Shown one piece after another: positions 51,208 through 60,238 of a DNA stretch of 64,000 nucleotides. Numbering within the stretch: position 1 is the first letter of the stretch; each line of letters begins with the position of its first letter. Both the position numbers and the translations under genes were made by a program. This DNA comes from Ahrensia sp. (GTDB lineage Bacteria; Pseudomonadota; Alphaproteobacteria; Rhizobiales; Rhizobiaceae). The stretch covers positions 248,001 through 312,000 of the forward strand of contig JAPPOQ010000030.1 of assembly GCA_028817895.1 (NCBI GenBank). Reading direction: 5' to 3'. Below the pieces are notes generated by a model. It did not search any database. It had not been told where the DNA came from and saw only the letters and a list, made by a program, of their open reading frames with translations.

Positions 51208-53016
51208 ATGACCATTGCCGCCATCACTGATGTGACCGAACGGATTATCGAACGCTCCAAGCCAACCCGCGAGCCCTATCTGGACAGAATGCGGGCAGCT
51301 GCCGAAAGCGGGCCTCATCGCGGCTCCTTGTCCTGCGCTAATCTCGCTCATGGTTTTGCCGCCTGCCCCGCTTCCGACAAGGAAAAGCTCGCCGGTGAAG
51401 TTGTCCCCAATCTGGCAATCATCACGTCTTACAACGACATGCTGTCAGCGCATGAGCCTTATCAGCGCTTTCCGCCGATCATCAAACAGGCTGCCCGGGA
51501 TGCAGGAGCGGTTGCCCAGGTGGCGTCCGGCGTGCCCGCCATGTGTGATGGCGTGACACAGGGCAATAAAGGCATGGAGTTGTCGCTGTTTTCACGCGAT
51601 GTCATCGCGATGGCGACGGCGGTGGGTCTGTCCCACAACATGTTCGACGCGGCGCTGTATCTTGGCATTTGTGACAAAATCGTGCCCGGCCTGATGATCG
51701 GTGCGCTGACCTTCTCGCATCTCCCCGCGATTTTTGTGCCAGCCGGGCCGATGCCGTCTGGGCAGCCCAATGACGAGAAGGTGCGCATTCGCCAGCTCTA
51801 CGCAGAAGGCAAGGTTGGCCGCGACGAGTTGCTGAAATCAGAAAGCGCGTCTTATCATTCACCCGGCACATGCACCTTTTATGGAACGGCCAATTCCAAT
51901 CAGATGCTGATGGAATTCATGGGACTTCATCTGCCGGGCGCGAGTTTCATTAATCCTGACACGCCTTTGCGCGACGCCCTCACGCGAGAGGCCACCAAGC
52001 GCGCTTTGGCAATCACCGCGAGCGGAAACGCATTCACCCCCATTGGTGAGGTGATCGATGAGAAGGCGATCGTCAACGGTGTCATCGGCCTGCATGCGAC
52101 GGGCGGTTCCACCAACCATGTGCTGCATCTCGTGGCCATCGCAAAGGCAGCCGGAATCGTGCTCACGCTTGAGGATATGTCCGATCTGGCCGCATGCACG
52201 CCATTGCTGGCGCGGGTCTATCCAAACGGAATGGCCGATGTGAACCACTTCCATGCGGCGGGCGGCCTGCCCTATCTGATCGGCGAGATGGTGCGTGAAG
52301 GCCATCTGCACGAGGACGTGAAAACGGTCAATGGCGAGGGCCTTGGCTCAATGGCTCGCGAGCCCAAGCTGGATGGCAACGATGTCGTTTGGGTCGACGC
52401 GCCAAAAAAAGCGGCCAACGACAAGATCCTCGCAACCGTATCCAAACCCTTCTCAACGGAGGGTGGCCTGCACATGCTGGATGGCAATATTGGTCGCGCC
52501 GTCATCAAGATTTCGGCGGTCAAAGAGCAGTTTCACGTCACCGAAGCACCGGTGCGGGTGTTTGCTGATCAGGAAAGCGTTCAGGCCGCCTTTAAGGCGG
52601 GCGAGCTTGATCGCGATGTGATCGTGGTCTGCCGTTTCCAGGGACCGAAGGCGAACGGCATGCCGGAGCTGCATCGTTTTGCATCGCCCCTCGGCGTGTT
52701 GCAGGATCGCGGCCACAAGGTTGCCCTCATCACGGATGGGCGCATGTCCGGCGCATCGGGCAAAGTTCCGGCGGCCATTCACTGTACTCCGGAAGCCGCT
52801 GATGGCGGTGGCATCGCAAAACTGCGCGACGGCGATATCGTGCGTCTCGATGCCCGCAATGGCACTTTGCAAGCCTTAGTCGATGAAGAGGAATGGGCAG
52901 CGCGTGAGGCGGTGACAGCCGATCTCAGTCACCACGACCATGGCATGGGAACGGAGCTCTTCCGTTGTTTCCGCAAGATGGTCTGCGGCTCCGATGCTGG
53001 CGCCAGCCCTCTGTGA
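51208..53016 (+). CDS. edd: 6-phosphogluconate dehydratase
   Basis: A 602-residue IlvD/Edd-family iron-sulfur dehydratase making 2-keto-3-deoxy-6-phosphogluconate. Cluster cysteines lie in [10 protein letters not shown] and in [16 protein letters not shown], with a third in [22 protein letters not shown] and [17 protein letters not shown] are family motifs. Length is normal. The matching aldolase eda is not in the window. The stop is followed by the convergent end of the sarcosine oxidase operon. Confidence 0.95.
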   Translation: MTIAAITDVTERIIERSKPTREPYLDRMRAAAESGPHRGSLSCANLAHGFAACPASDKEKLAGEVVPNLAIITSYNDMLSAHEPYQRFPPIIKQAARDAGAVAQVASGVPAMCDGVTQGNKGMELSLFSRDVIAMATAVGLSHNMFDAALYLGICDKIVPGLMIGALTFSHLPAIFVPAGPMPSGQPNDEKVRIRQLYAEGKVGRDELLKSESASYHSPGTCTFYGTANSNQMLMEFMGLHLPGASFINPDTPLRDALTREATKRALAITASGNAFTPIGEVIDEKAIVNGVIGLHATGGSTNHVLHLVAIAKAAGIVLTLEDMSDLAACTPLLARVYPNGMADVNHFHAAGGLPYLIGEMVREGHLHEDVKTVNGEGLGSMAREPKLDGNDVVWVDAPKKAANDKILATVSKPFSTEGGLHMLDGNIGRAVIKISAVKEQFHVTEAPVRVFADQESVQAAFKAGELDRDVIVVCRFQGPKANGMPELHRFASPLGVLQDRGHKVALITDGRMSGASGKVPAAIHCTPEAADGGGIAKLRDGDIVRLDARNGTLQALVDEEEWAAREAVTADLSHHDHGMGTELFRCFRKMVCGSDAGASPL

Positions 53017-53045
53017 CGCCTTGCGGTGGCCCCTTTGAAAGCGCG

Positions 53046-53639
53046 TCAAGAGACGGTGTAACCAACTTCGGCGCTGGCCCGCGCAATCCAGCCCCAGAAC
53101 GATCGCACCATGCTGGTGACCACATAAAGGTCAAAAGCCTGATCGCCGGTGCGGTGAATGGTCAGCCCGATCTCGTGATGATGGCTGAGCTTAGCCGTAC
53201 CGACCGGAAAGGCATCCGCCGAGAAGTCGAGCGCGATGCCGGATGCCAGCACCCATTCGCAGCGCTCACCGGAAATCGAAACGACCGTTCTGGCATGCGT
53301 GAGAGCCGTCACGGCGCCGATATCGGCGCCGATGGCCTTGCGCAGACGCACTTCCAGATCATCAGTTTCGTCCTCGACAAGCCAACGTCCCGGTCCGGTC
53401 GACATAAGGACGACATCGCCTTTCGTGGCGACGGCGTTGCCCGGCTTGATGGACGCGCCGGTGACGGATTTCACCGCTTTCTTCAGCGCGGAAATCGAGT
53501 CCGGCCAGGCTTGAACCTGAACGAGAGAGTCACACAGGCGTTCCGACAGACCGACGCCCGGCTCTCCGCTTGTGTCTCCGAAACGGCCTGGCTCTGCCAA
53601 GGCGTGAAGCGGCGAGACTTTCTCGATTGCATCAGCCAT
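53046..53639 (-). CDS. soxG: Sarcosine oxidase, gamma subunit
   Basis: A 197-residue subunit of heterotetrameric sarcosine oxidase, of the aminomethyltransferase-like fold, which helps hold the alpha-beta interface. Its start overlaps the alpha-subunit stop as ATGGCTGA, giving an 8-base overlap. The segments VLMSTGPGRWLV, HARTVVSISG and HEIGLTIHRTGDQAFDLYV are family-typical. Last gene of the soxBDAG order. It is not related to the thiosulfate sox genes at 1-11 kb. Confidence 0.9.
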   Translation of the reverse strand: MADAIEKVSPLHALAEPGRFGDTSGEPGVGLSERLCDSLVQVQAWPDSISALKKAVKSVTGASIKPGNAVATKGDVVLMSTGPGRWLVEDETDDLEVRLRKAIGADIGAVTALTHARTVVSISGERCEWVLASGIALDFSADAFPVGTAKLSHHHEIGLTIHRTGDQAFDLYVVTSMVRSFWGWIARASAEVGYTVS

Positions 53640-56600
53640 GCATCCGCTCCCCCTTGGGATCGACCATATGTGGGCTGACAACTTCCACCGCGACATGGGC
53701 GCTGCGCACCGGGTTGGTGGCAAACATCTTTTCGCCGTGCCGTATCTTTCCACGTTCCAACAAGGCGAGCGATACGTAGCAATTCAGTTCGGGCGAGAAG
53801 CAGGTTGATGTTGTGTGGCCCTGACTGATACCCGGCTCGTCGCGGTTGCCAGCAACAAGATGGCTGCCACCGCGAATGCGCTGACCGTCGACTGACTTGA
53901 TGGCCACGAGTTGCAGCCGATCCTCGCTTTGCAAGGCCTCCCGTTGCAATAAGGCCTTTCCGATGAAGTTTTTCTTTGTGGACACCATGCCAGAGAGGCC
54001 AAGATCATGCGGCGTCGTGCGCCCGTTCAGTTCAGGCCCGGCAACGTGACCCTTCTCGATGCGCAGGGTGGAGAGCGCTTCCAGGCCGTATGGCGTGATG
54101 CGATGAGGCCTTCCTGCTTCCATAAGCGCATCCCACAAACCCTGGCCGCAATGCGCTCCGCAATACAACTCGTAAGCCAGTTCTCCTGAAAAGGAGAGAC
54201 GGGCAATCAGCACATCAATACCGCCCAGTTTAAGTTCACGCACGCCCATAAAGGGCAACTGGTCATTGGATATGGGCTTGGCCCCAAACAGGTTTTCCAG
54301 AACGGCTCGAGATTTCGGGCCGGCAAGCGCGACCCCCGCCCATTCATCGGAAACGGAGGTCAGCGCAACTTTCAGGTCTGGCCACACCACGTCTCGATGA
54401 TATTCCAGATGCTCCATGACACGCCCAGCACCGGCAGTGGTGGTCGTCATCAAGAACCGATGCTCGTCAAGCCGCCACGTCGTGCCATCGTCGAACAGAA
54501 AGCCGTCCTCGCGCAGCATCAGGCCATAGCGCGCCTTGCCGACAGGAAGCTTGGCAAAGCCATTGGAGTAAACCCGGTTGAGAAACTCCACCGCATCCGG
54601 GCCCTGCACATCGATCTTGCCGAGCGTGGAGACATCCACAATGCCGACGCTTTCCCGCACGGCTCTGGCTTCGCGAATATAGGCCTGCTCAACCGTTTCG
54701 CCCGGACCGTTATAGCTTTCCGGTCTCAACCAGGGGCCATTGGCATACATGCCGGCCCGGTTGGCGACGTGCCAGTCATGCATCGGGGTGAGCCGTTCAG
54801 CGGCGAGATGGCCAAACTTTTCGCCAGCCACTGCGCCTAACGCAACTGGGGTGTAGGGCGGGCGAAACCGCGTCGTCCCAACCTCGGGAATGGGCAGGTC
54901 ACGGGCCTCCGCCATGATGGCAAGACCGGTGACGTTGGACGTCTTGCCCTGGTCGGTTGCCATGCCAAGCGTTGTGTAGCGTTTCAAATGCTCAACAGAA
55001 ACGAACCCTTCCCGATGCGCCAGCCGAACATCGTCGGCCGTTACATCATGTTGCAGATCGACGAACGCCTTGTGCTTTGACCTGACTTCAAACACCGGTG
55101 CTGGCGCATAATCGATGCTGTCACCCTCAATTTCGGGGACGCTGCTTTCTCCTTCGCCCAGACCGCAATCGGCGAGGGCGAGAACCGCAGCCTCCTCACC
55201 GGAGCGAAACGCCTGCCGCAGCCCGAATTTCCCCGCCATCGCTCCGGCACCATGCCAGTTCGATGTCGCTTCTCCCGGCAGGAAGGCCTGCAATTCGCTG
55301 TCCCAGACCGGCTTGCCACCCTGTTGCGAGGTGAGATGCTTGCCACCCTGTTGCGAGGTGAGATGGAAGGCGGGCGACCATCCGCCCGAAACCGCCAGCG
55401 CATCGCAGGCGACGATCTGACGATTGCTACCGACGGTGTTCGTTGTTTCATTGAAGTCGGCGACCTCAACGGCACTCAGCGTCTGAAAACCCTTTGCCCG
55501 CAATACGGCAGACCCAGTGTGTATGGTTGCGCGCGTTTCTGCACCCGCTTCCCGAATTGCATCGCCCACATCGCTGCGCGTATCGATGATTGCGGTTATG
55601 ATGACGCCGCATCGCGCCATATCGCGGGCGGCGAGCCAACCCGTATCGTTGTTGGTGAACACCGCAACGGAACGACCCGGCGAAACGCCAAACTCACGGG
55701 CATAGCGACGCGCCGCATCCGCCAAGATGACGCCCGGCTTGTCATTGCCACCAAAAACCATGGGACGCTCTATCGCACCCGTGGCAATGACGGCGGATGT
55801 GGTGCGGATCGTCCAGGCTCGCTGACGTGGCTCATGCGGGGCAGGTCGCAATTTGTGGTCGGCCACACGCTCGATGGCGAGATAGGTTTCGCCGTCAAAC
55901 ATGCTTTGTACCGTGCAACGCGACAGCACACGGACATTCTCATGTTCTGCAAGCGCAGCAAGCTCTCGCTTCACCCAATCCTGCGCCGCCTCTCCATCGA
56001 GATACTCGCAGGCACTGCGCAGCGAGCCGCCAGCTTCCGCGCTTTCGTCGCAAAGGATGACCCTTGCACCCGCACTTGCCGCCCGTTTGGCCGCGGCAAT
56101 GCCAGCAGCGCCGCTGCCGACGACAAGGACATCGCAATAGGCATTCATACGAGCATAATGGTCGGGGTCGGGATCAACCGTCGGTTTGCCCAGCCCGGCA
56201 GCCCTGCGGATGAACTGCTCGCAAAACCACCAGAACTTGGTGCCCATGCCGGGCGTGCCCATGAATGTCTTGTAATAAAACCCTGCCGCAAACGCCTTGC
56301 CCGGGAGCTGGTTTATGGCCATCAGGTCGAACTTCGCCGAGGGCCAACGGTTTTGCGAACGCGCCTCCAGACCTTCGTAAAGCTCGATCTCGGTGGCCCG
56401 AATATTGGGTTCTTGCCGCGCACCGGACCGCAATGTGACCAGGGCTGACGGTTCCTCAGAACCAGCCGAAAAGATGCCGCGCGGGCGGTGATACTTGAAT
56501 GACCGCGCGACAATGTCGACGCCATTGGCAAGCAAGGCGGAAGCGAGTGTGTCGCCAACATGCCCTTCATAAGACTTGCCATCAAAGCTGAAGGTCAGCG

Positions 56601-56661
56601 TCTTGTCGGTATCGATGCTTGTGCCGACGCCGGGTCGCAAAGTGAGCCGTACCCCGCTCAT
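53632..56661 (-). CDS. soxA: Sarcosine oxidase, alpha subunit
   Basis: A 1009-residue subunit. An N-terminal ferredoxin-like domain is followed by an NAD-binding flavoprotein-like domain (VLVVGSGAAGIAAAKRAASAG near residue 180). The C-terminal half is a T-protein-like folate domain (GPDAVEFLNRVYSNGFAKLP region). The holoenzyme demethylates sarcosine to glycine, giving 5,10-methylene-tetrahydrofolate and peroxide. A 9-residue segment HLTSQQGGK occurs twice in tandem near residue 440, from a 27-bp duplication. It overlaps the delta gene by four bases. Distinct from SoxA of sulfur oxidation. Confidence 0.94.
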   Translation of the reverse strand: MSGVRLTLRPGVGTSIDTDKTLTFSFDGKSYEGHVGDTLASALLANGVDIVARSFKYHRPRGIFSAGSEEPSALVTLRSGARQEPNIRATEIELYEGLEARSQNRWPSAKFDLMAINQLPGKAFAAGFYYKTFMGTPGMGTKFWWFCEQFIRRAAGLGKPTVDPDPDHYARMNAYCDVLVVGSGAAGIAAAKRAASAGARVILCDESAEAGGSLRSACEYLDGEAAQDWVKRELAALAEHENVRVLSRCTVQSMFDGETYLAIERVADHKLRPAPHEPRQRAWTIRTTSAVIATGAIERPMVFGGNDKPGVILADAARRYAREFGVSPGRSVAVFTNNDTGWLAARDMARCGVIITAIIDTRSDVGDAIREAGAETRATIHTGSAVLRAKGFQTLSAVEVADFNETTNTVGSNRQIVACDALAVSGGWSPAFHLTSQQGGKHLTSQQGGKPVWDSELQAFLPGEATSNWHGAGAMAGKFGLRQAFRSGEEAAVLALADCGLGEGESSVPEIEGDSIDYAPAPVFEVRSKHKAFVDLQHDVTADDVRLAHREGFVSVEHLKRYTTLGMATDQGKTSNVTGLAIMAEARDLPIPEVGTTRFRPPYTPVALGAVAGEKFGHLAAERLTPMHDWHVANRAGMYANGPWLRPESYNGPGETVEQAYIREARAVRESVGIVDVSTLGKIDVQGPDAVEFLNRVYSNGFAKLPVGKARYGLMLREDGFLFDDGTTWRLDEHRFLMTTTTAGAGRVMEHLEYHRDVVWPDLKVALTSVSDEWAGVALAGPKSRAVLENLFGAKPISNDQLPFMGVRELKLGGIDVLIARLSFSGELAYELYCGAHCGQGLWDALMEAGRPHRITPYGLEALSTLRIEKGHVAGPELNGRTTPHDLGLSGMVSTKKNFIGKALLQREALQSEDRLQLVAIKSVDGQRIRGGSHLVAGNRDEPGISQGHTTSTCFSPELNCYVSLALLERGKIRHGEKMFATNPVRSAHVAVEVVSPHMVDPKGERMHG
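55311..55364. repeat. Perfect 27-bp tandem duplication inside the sarcosine oxidase alpha gene
   Basis: The 27-base unit starting GCTTGCCACCCTGTTGCGAG occurs at 55311-55337 and again at 55338-55364 without a mismatch. It adds nine residues in frame. The lack of any divergence points to a recent replication slip. Confidence 0.95.
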
Positions 56662-56945
56662 GTCGCTCGGCCCCGCTTCAATGCCTTGGCGAAGGGCCCG
56701 ACCGGTTCGCAGGAAACGACCTCATGGGTCGTGACATTGCGCACTACCTTTATGTGGTTGCGGCAACCGGATGTGTGATTCCAGATCTCCTCATGCAATC
56801 CAGACGGGTTTTCGCGGTCAAAAACATAAGCCGCATGGGCCTCAATGCTTTCATCAGCGAAAGACGGACGACGCGCATTCGCATCCCCACGATAGGTGAA
56901 TTCGGATTGATCACGCAGACCGCAATAGGGGCAAGTCAACAGCAT
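56658..56945 (-). CDS. soxD: Sarcosine oxidase, delta subunit
   Basis: A 95-residue zinc-binding subunit. The N-terminal CPYCGLRD gives two zinc ligands, and a HEEIWNHTSGCRNHIKVVRN segment supplies the others. Its start shares one base with the beta-subunit stop (TGATG), and its stop overlaps the alpha start by four bases, so the whole operon is translationally coupled. The small size and position between beta and alpha are standard. Confidence 0.92.
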   Translation of the reverse strand: MLLTCPYCGLRDQSEFTYRGDANARRPSFADESIEAHAAYVFDRENPSGLHEEIWNHTSGCRNHIKVVRNVTTHEVVSCEPVGPFAKALKRGRAT

Positions 56946-58216
56946 CAGTGATACCACGGTGTCGGGCCCGCACCCAACTCATCAATGGGTCGGCCTTGCT
57001 TGAACCGCTCCAACGTGAAGGCCGAATTCAGCGCGTGCGGCTTGTCGTTTGCAATGGTGTGCGCAAAACACCAGCCGGATGCCGGGGTCGCCTTGAACCC
57101 GCCATAACACCAGCCCGCATTGAGATACATGCCAGGCAACGGGCCTGTGGTGATGATGGGAGACCCGTCCATCGACATATCCATGATGCCGCCCCACGAG
57201 CGCAAAAGCCGCAAGCGTGCGAAATTTGGGAACATTGCGACGAGTTCACTCATCACCTCTTCCCAAACCGGCAAATTGCCGCGCTGCGCATAGGAATTGT
57301 AGTAGTCGATATTTCCGCCAAAGACCAAACCGCCCTTGTCGGATTGCGACACGTAAAGATGGCCGGCTCCAAAAGTCGTGACCGAAGGGAGAATCGGCTT
57401 GATGCTTTCGGACACGAAAGCCTGCAACACTGTTGACTCAATCGGCAGACGATCTACGCCTGCGAGCTTCATCACCCGGCTGGTGCTCCCCGCCACCGCA
57501 ACTCCGGTTTTTCCAGCGCGGATTTCGCTGCGTTCGCCTGCCCGTTCCACTTCCACACCGACAATGGTGTCGCCCTCCTTGAGAAAGCCAACAACCTCAG
57601 TGTTCTCAAGCAGGTCCACACCCAGCTGGTCCGCCCCTCGTGCATAGCCCCAGGCAACAGCATCATGGCGTGCATTGCCAGCATCCGGTTGCAAGAGCGC
57701 CCCTTCAATCGGGAAGCGCGCAGAGCCCGACACATCCATGCCGGGATTGAGCTTCGCCACCTGGCCACGGTCCAGCAATTCAGACCGAACACCCATGAGA
57801 CGCATCTGATTTCCGCGTTCTGCATAGGCATCCATCTGGCCCGGCGTATGAGCCAGGTTCATGACACCGCGCGGCGAAAACATCACATTGTAGTTCAGTT
57901 CATGGCTGAGGCCGCGCCACAATTCCATGGATTTTTCGTAGAAGGCGCTGTTCGGAGGCAGGCGATAGTTCGACCGGACGATTGTTGTGTTACGGCCAAC
58001 GTTGCCAGAGCCGAGATATCCCTTCTCGACCACCGCGACGTTGGCGATGCCGTGCACCCTGGCCAGATAGAAGGCCGTAGAAAGACCATGACCGCCGCCA
58101 CCGATAATCACGACATCGTATTGCGCCTTGGGCTGCGGCTTGCGCCAGGCCGGCGTCCAATGGCGATTGCCGGTAAAGGCGTTGCGCAAAATGGCCAGTG
58201 CGGAATATCGAGACAT
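56945..58216 (-). CDS. soxB: Sarcosine oxidase, beta subunit
   Basis: A 423-residue FAD/FMN-binding subunit carrying the sarcosine oxidation site. The FAD loop is VVIIGGGGHGLSTAFYLARVHG. GSGNVGRNTTIVRSNY and the C-terminal DMSMDGSPIITTGPLPGMY, then GWCYGGFKATPASG, are family motifs. I chose the start at 58216 (MSRYSALAI) because it matches the family N-terminus; an upstream in-frame start at 58252 is possible. First gene of the operon, divergent from folD. Confidence 0.94.
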   Translation of the reverse strand: MSRYSALAILRNAFTGNRHWTPAWRKPQPKAQYDVVIIGGGGHGLSTAFYLARVHGIANVAVVEKGYLGSGNVGRNTTIVRSNYRLPPNSAFYEKSMELWRGLSHELNYNVMFSPRGVMNLAHTPGQMDAYAERGNQMRLMGVRSELLDRGQVAKLNPGMDVSGSARFPIEGALLQPDAGNARHDAVAWGYARGADQLGVDLLENTEVVGFLKEGDTIVGVEVERAGERSEIRAGKTGVAVAGSTSRVMKLAGVDRLPIESTVLQAFVSESIKPILPSVTTFGAGHLYVSQSDKGGLVFGGNIDYYNSYAQRGNLPVWEEVMSELVAMFPNFARLRLLRSWGGIMDMSMDGSPIITTGPLPGMYLNAGWCYGGFKATPASGWCFAHTIANDKPHALNSAFTLERFKQGRPIDELGAGPTPWYH

Positions 58217-58276
58217 ACGAGGCCTTGTGGCGCGCCCTTCAGGGCTTTGCAAGCGCCATATGTTTAGCGTCAGTCA

Positions 58277-58294
58277 CAAGCGAAATTTCGCTTG
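58277..58294. promoter_or_regulatory. Perfect 18-bp palindrome between the sarcosine oxidase operon and folD
   Basis: CAAGCGAAATTTCGCTTG is fully self-complementary and lies 61 bases before the sarcosine oxidase beta start and 62 bases before the folD start. It is placed to act as an operator for one or both directions. I cannot name the protein that binds it. Confidence 0.55.
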
Positions 58295-58355
58295 CGCTTT
58301 GGCGTGATTTCGCCGCAGATACGGATTAAGCGTTTTAGAAAATACGACTCGAAAC

Positions 58356-59258
58356 ATGAGCGATCCCAAAATTGATGGCAAAGCCGTCGCTGACGAGGTG
58401 ATGGCCAATGTCAAGCGCAGCGCGGACCTGCTGATCGCGGAAACCGGCATTACGCCGGGTCTCGCGGTGATCATCGTCGGCGAAGACCCCGCCAGCCAGG
58501 TATACGTCGCCTCGAAGGGCAAGCGCGCCAAGGAATGCGGCTTCCATTCAGTGCAGCACACGCTTCCCGCACAGACCAGCGAAGAAGACTTGCTGGACCA
58601 TGTATGCGCCCTCAACGATGACGCCTCGATTCACGGCATCTTGGTGCAACTGCCCCTGCCCGCCCACATCGATGAAAATCGGGTGATCCAGATCATATCA
58701 CCAGCAAAGGATGTTGATGGTTTTCACCTCACCAATGTCGGAATGCTGACGGTTGGCGATGTATCGAACGCCTTTGTGCCCTGCACGCCGGCCGGATCGA
58801 TGATTCTGCTGCGCCGGGCTCTGGGAGATGATCTTTCCGGCAGAAACGCGGTTGTTGTCGGTCGCTCCAACATCGTTGGCAAACCGATGGCGAGCCTCTT
58901 GCTGGCCGCAAATTGCACGGTGACGATTGCCCATAGCCGCACTAAAGACCTGGCCGATGTCGTTCGCGGTGCCGACATCGTGGTCGCAGCTGTCGGACGC
59001 CCGGAAATGGTGAAGGGCGACTGGATCGCCCCCGGTGCGACCGTGATTGATGTCGGCATCAACCGCATAGACGCACCCGAACGAGGCGAGGGCAAAACGC
59101 GGCTCGTGGGCGATGTCGATTACAATGAGGCGGCACAGCACGCAGCTCATATCACGCCTGTGCCCGGGGGTGTGGGACCGATGACCATCGCTTTGCTGAT
59201 GGCCAACACCCTCACCTCTGCCTATCGCAGCGCCGGGCGTGAACCTCCTCAGTTTTGA
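58356..59258 (+). CDS. folD: Methylenetetrahydrofolate dehydrogenase/cyclohydrolase
   Basis: A 300-residue bifunctional enzyme that turns 5,10-methylene-THF into 10-formyl-THF. The catalytic Lys is in [13 protein letters not shown] near residue 54. QLPLPAHID, the nucleotide-binding [15 protein letters not shown] and the C-terminal [14 protein letters not shown] are all present. Its place opposite the sarcosine oxidase operon makes sense because that enzyme produces its substrate. Confidence 0.96.
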   Translation: MSDPKIDGKAVADEVMANVKRSADLLIAETGITPGLAVIIVGEDPASQVYVASKGKRAKECGFHSVQHTLPAQTSEEDLLDHVCALNDDASIHGILVQLPLPAHIDENRVIQIISPAKDVDGFHLTNVGMLTVGDVSNAFVPCTPAGSMILLRRALGDDLSGRNAVVVGRSNIVGKPMASLLLAANCTVTIAHSRTKDLADVVRGADIVVAAVGRPEMVKGDWIAPGATVIDVGINRIDAPERGEGKTRLVGDVDYNEAAQHAAHITPVPGGVGPMTIALLMANTLTSAYRSAGREPPQF

Positions 59259-59269
59259 GATCAAGAGCC

Positions 59270-60238
59270 ATGGCCGGAAACGATCTCGATAAGACGCATC
59301 GCCATCTGGCTTTTTTGGTTGTCGACGCTTTCTCAATGCTGTGTCTGGCGGCGGCGATTGATCCGCTGCGTGCGGCCAACAGACTCACCGGATCGGACTA
59401 TTATCAATGGAGCCTAGTCTCTATCGACGGTGAACCGGTCGAAGCGTCCAATGGCATGGTGGTTGAAGTCAATCAATCGCTTGAAGACCCGCTCTCCTGT
59501 GATGTCCTGTTCGCTTGCGCTGGATATCGCACCGAAGTACCGGGGCAGACACGCCTCCTTGGAAAGCTTCGCGAACGAGCCCGCCGCGGAGGGGCATTGG
59601 GCGCTTTGTCGATTGGCAGCCACATTCTTGGGCAAGCGGGACTCCTGAACGGTTATGATTGCACCATTCACTGGGAAAATCGGGCAAGTTTCCAGGAAGC
59701 CTTTCCGGCGGTGAACTGCACCGGCCATGTGTTTGAGGTTGATCGCGACCGCTACACCTCTGCCGGAGGAACCACCTCAATCGATTTGATGCTGTATCTG
59801 ATCGGCGAGGATTTTGGTGCGCAGGTCGCCAATGAGGTGGCCAACCAGTTTCAGCACGAGCGCATTCGAACCAATCAGGATCGTCAGCGCATCGGCCCGG
59901 AACGAGACCTCGGCGGCAAATCGGAAAAACTTCAGCGCGCGGTTGAGCTGATGGCGGAAAATCTTGAAGAACCGCTGACCGCGCTGGAAGTGGCGCGGCG
60001 GGTTGATCTGTCTCTGCGGCAAGTTGAACGGCTCTTTCTGCGCCATCTCAACTCGACACCCGGGCGCTACTATATGAGCGTTCGGCTGGAGCGAGCGCGC
60101 GAACTGTTGCGCCACACCAATGCCTCCATACTCGATGTGGCGCTTTCGACCGGCTTTACGTCGCACAGCTATTTTGCCCAAAGCTATCGCAACCATTTTC
60201 GCTGCTCTCCATCAGAAGAGCGGCGCGGGAGGCTTTGA
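59270..60238 (+). CDS. GlxA/GbdR-type AraC-family regulator
   Basis: A 322-residue regulator. The N-terminal part is a DJ-1/PfpI (class I amidotransferase-like) domain, and the C-terminal ~100 residues hold two AraC helix-turn-helix units (TALEVARRVDLSLRQVERLF and ILDVALSTGFTSHSYFAQSY). GbdR, of the same layout, activates glycine betaine and sarcosine catabolism in Pseudomonas, which fits the operon nearby. The start at 59270 avoids overlap with folD; an in-frame TTG at 59255 exists. Its stop abuts the next ATG. Confidence 0.82.
   Translation: MAGNDLDKTHRHLAFLVVDAFSMLCLAAAIDPLRAANRLTGSDYYQWSLVSIDGEPVEASNGMVVEVNQSLEDPLSCDVLFACAGYRTEVPGQTRLLGKLRERARRGGALGALSIGSHILGQAGLLNGYDCTIHWENRASFQEAFPAVNCTGHVFEVDRDRYTSAGGTTSIDLMLYLIGEDFGAQVANEVANQFQHERIRTNQDRQRIGPERDLGGKSEKLQRAVELMAENLEEPLTALEVARRVDLSLRQVERLFLRHLNSTPGRYYMSVRLERARELLRHTNASILDVALSTGFTSHSYFAQSYRNHFRCSPSEERRGRL

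Noticed and set aside
55311-55364. Start of a CRISPR or VNTR array
   Set aside because: Only two adjacent copies with no spacers, in frame within a conserved enzyme.
55252-56448. Plus-strand open frame of 398 codons opposite sarcosine oxidase alpha
   Set aside because: It is antisense to a complete, motif-bearing enzyme in a tightly coupled operon.
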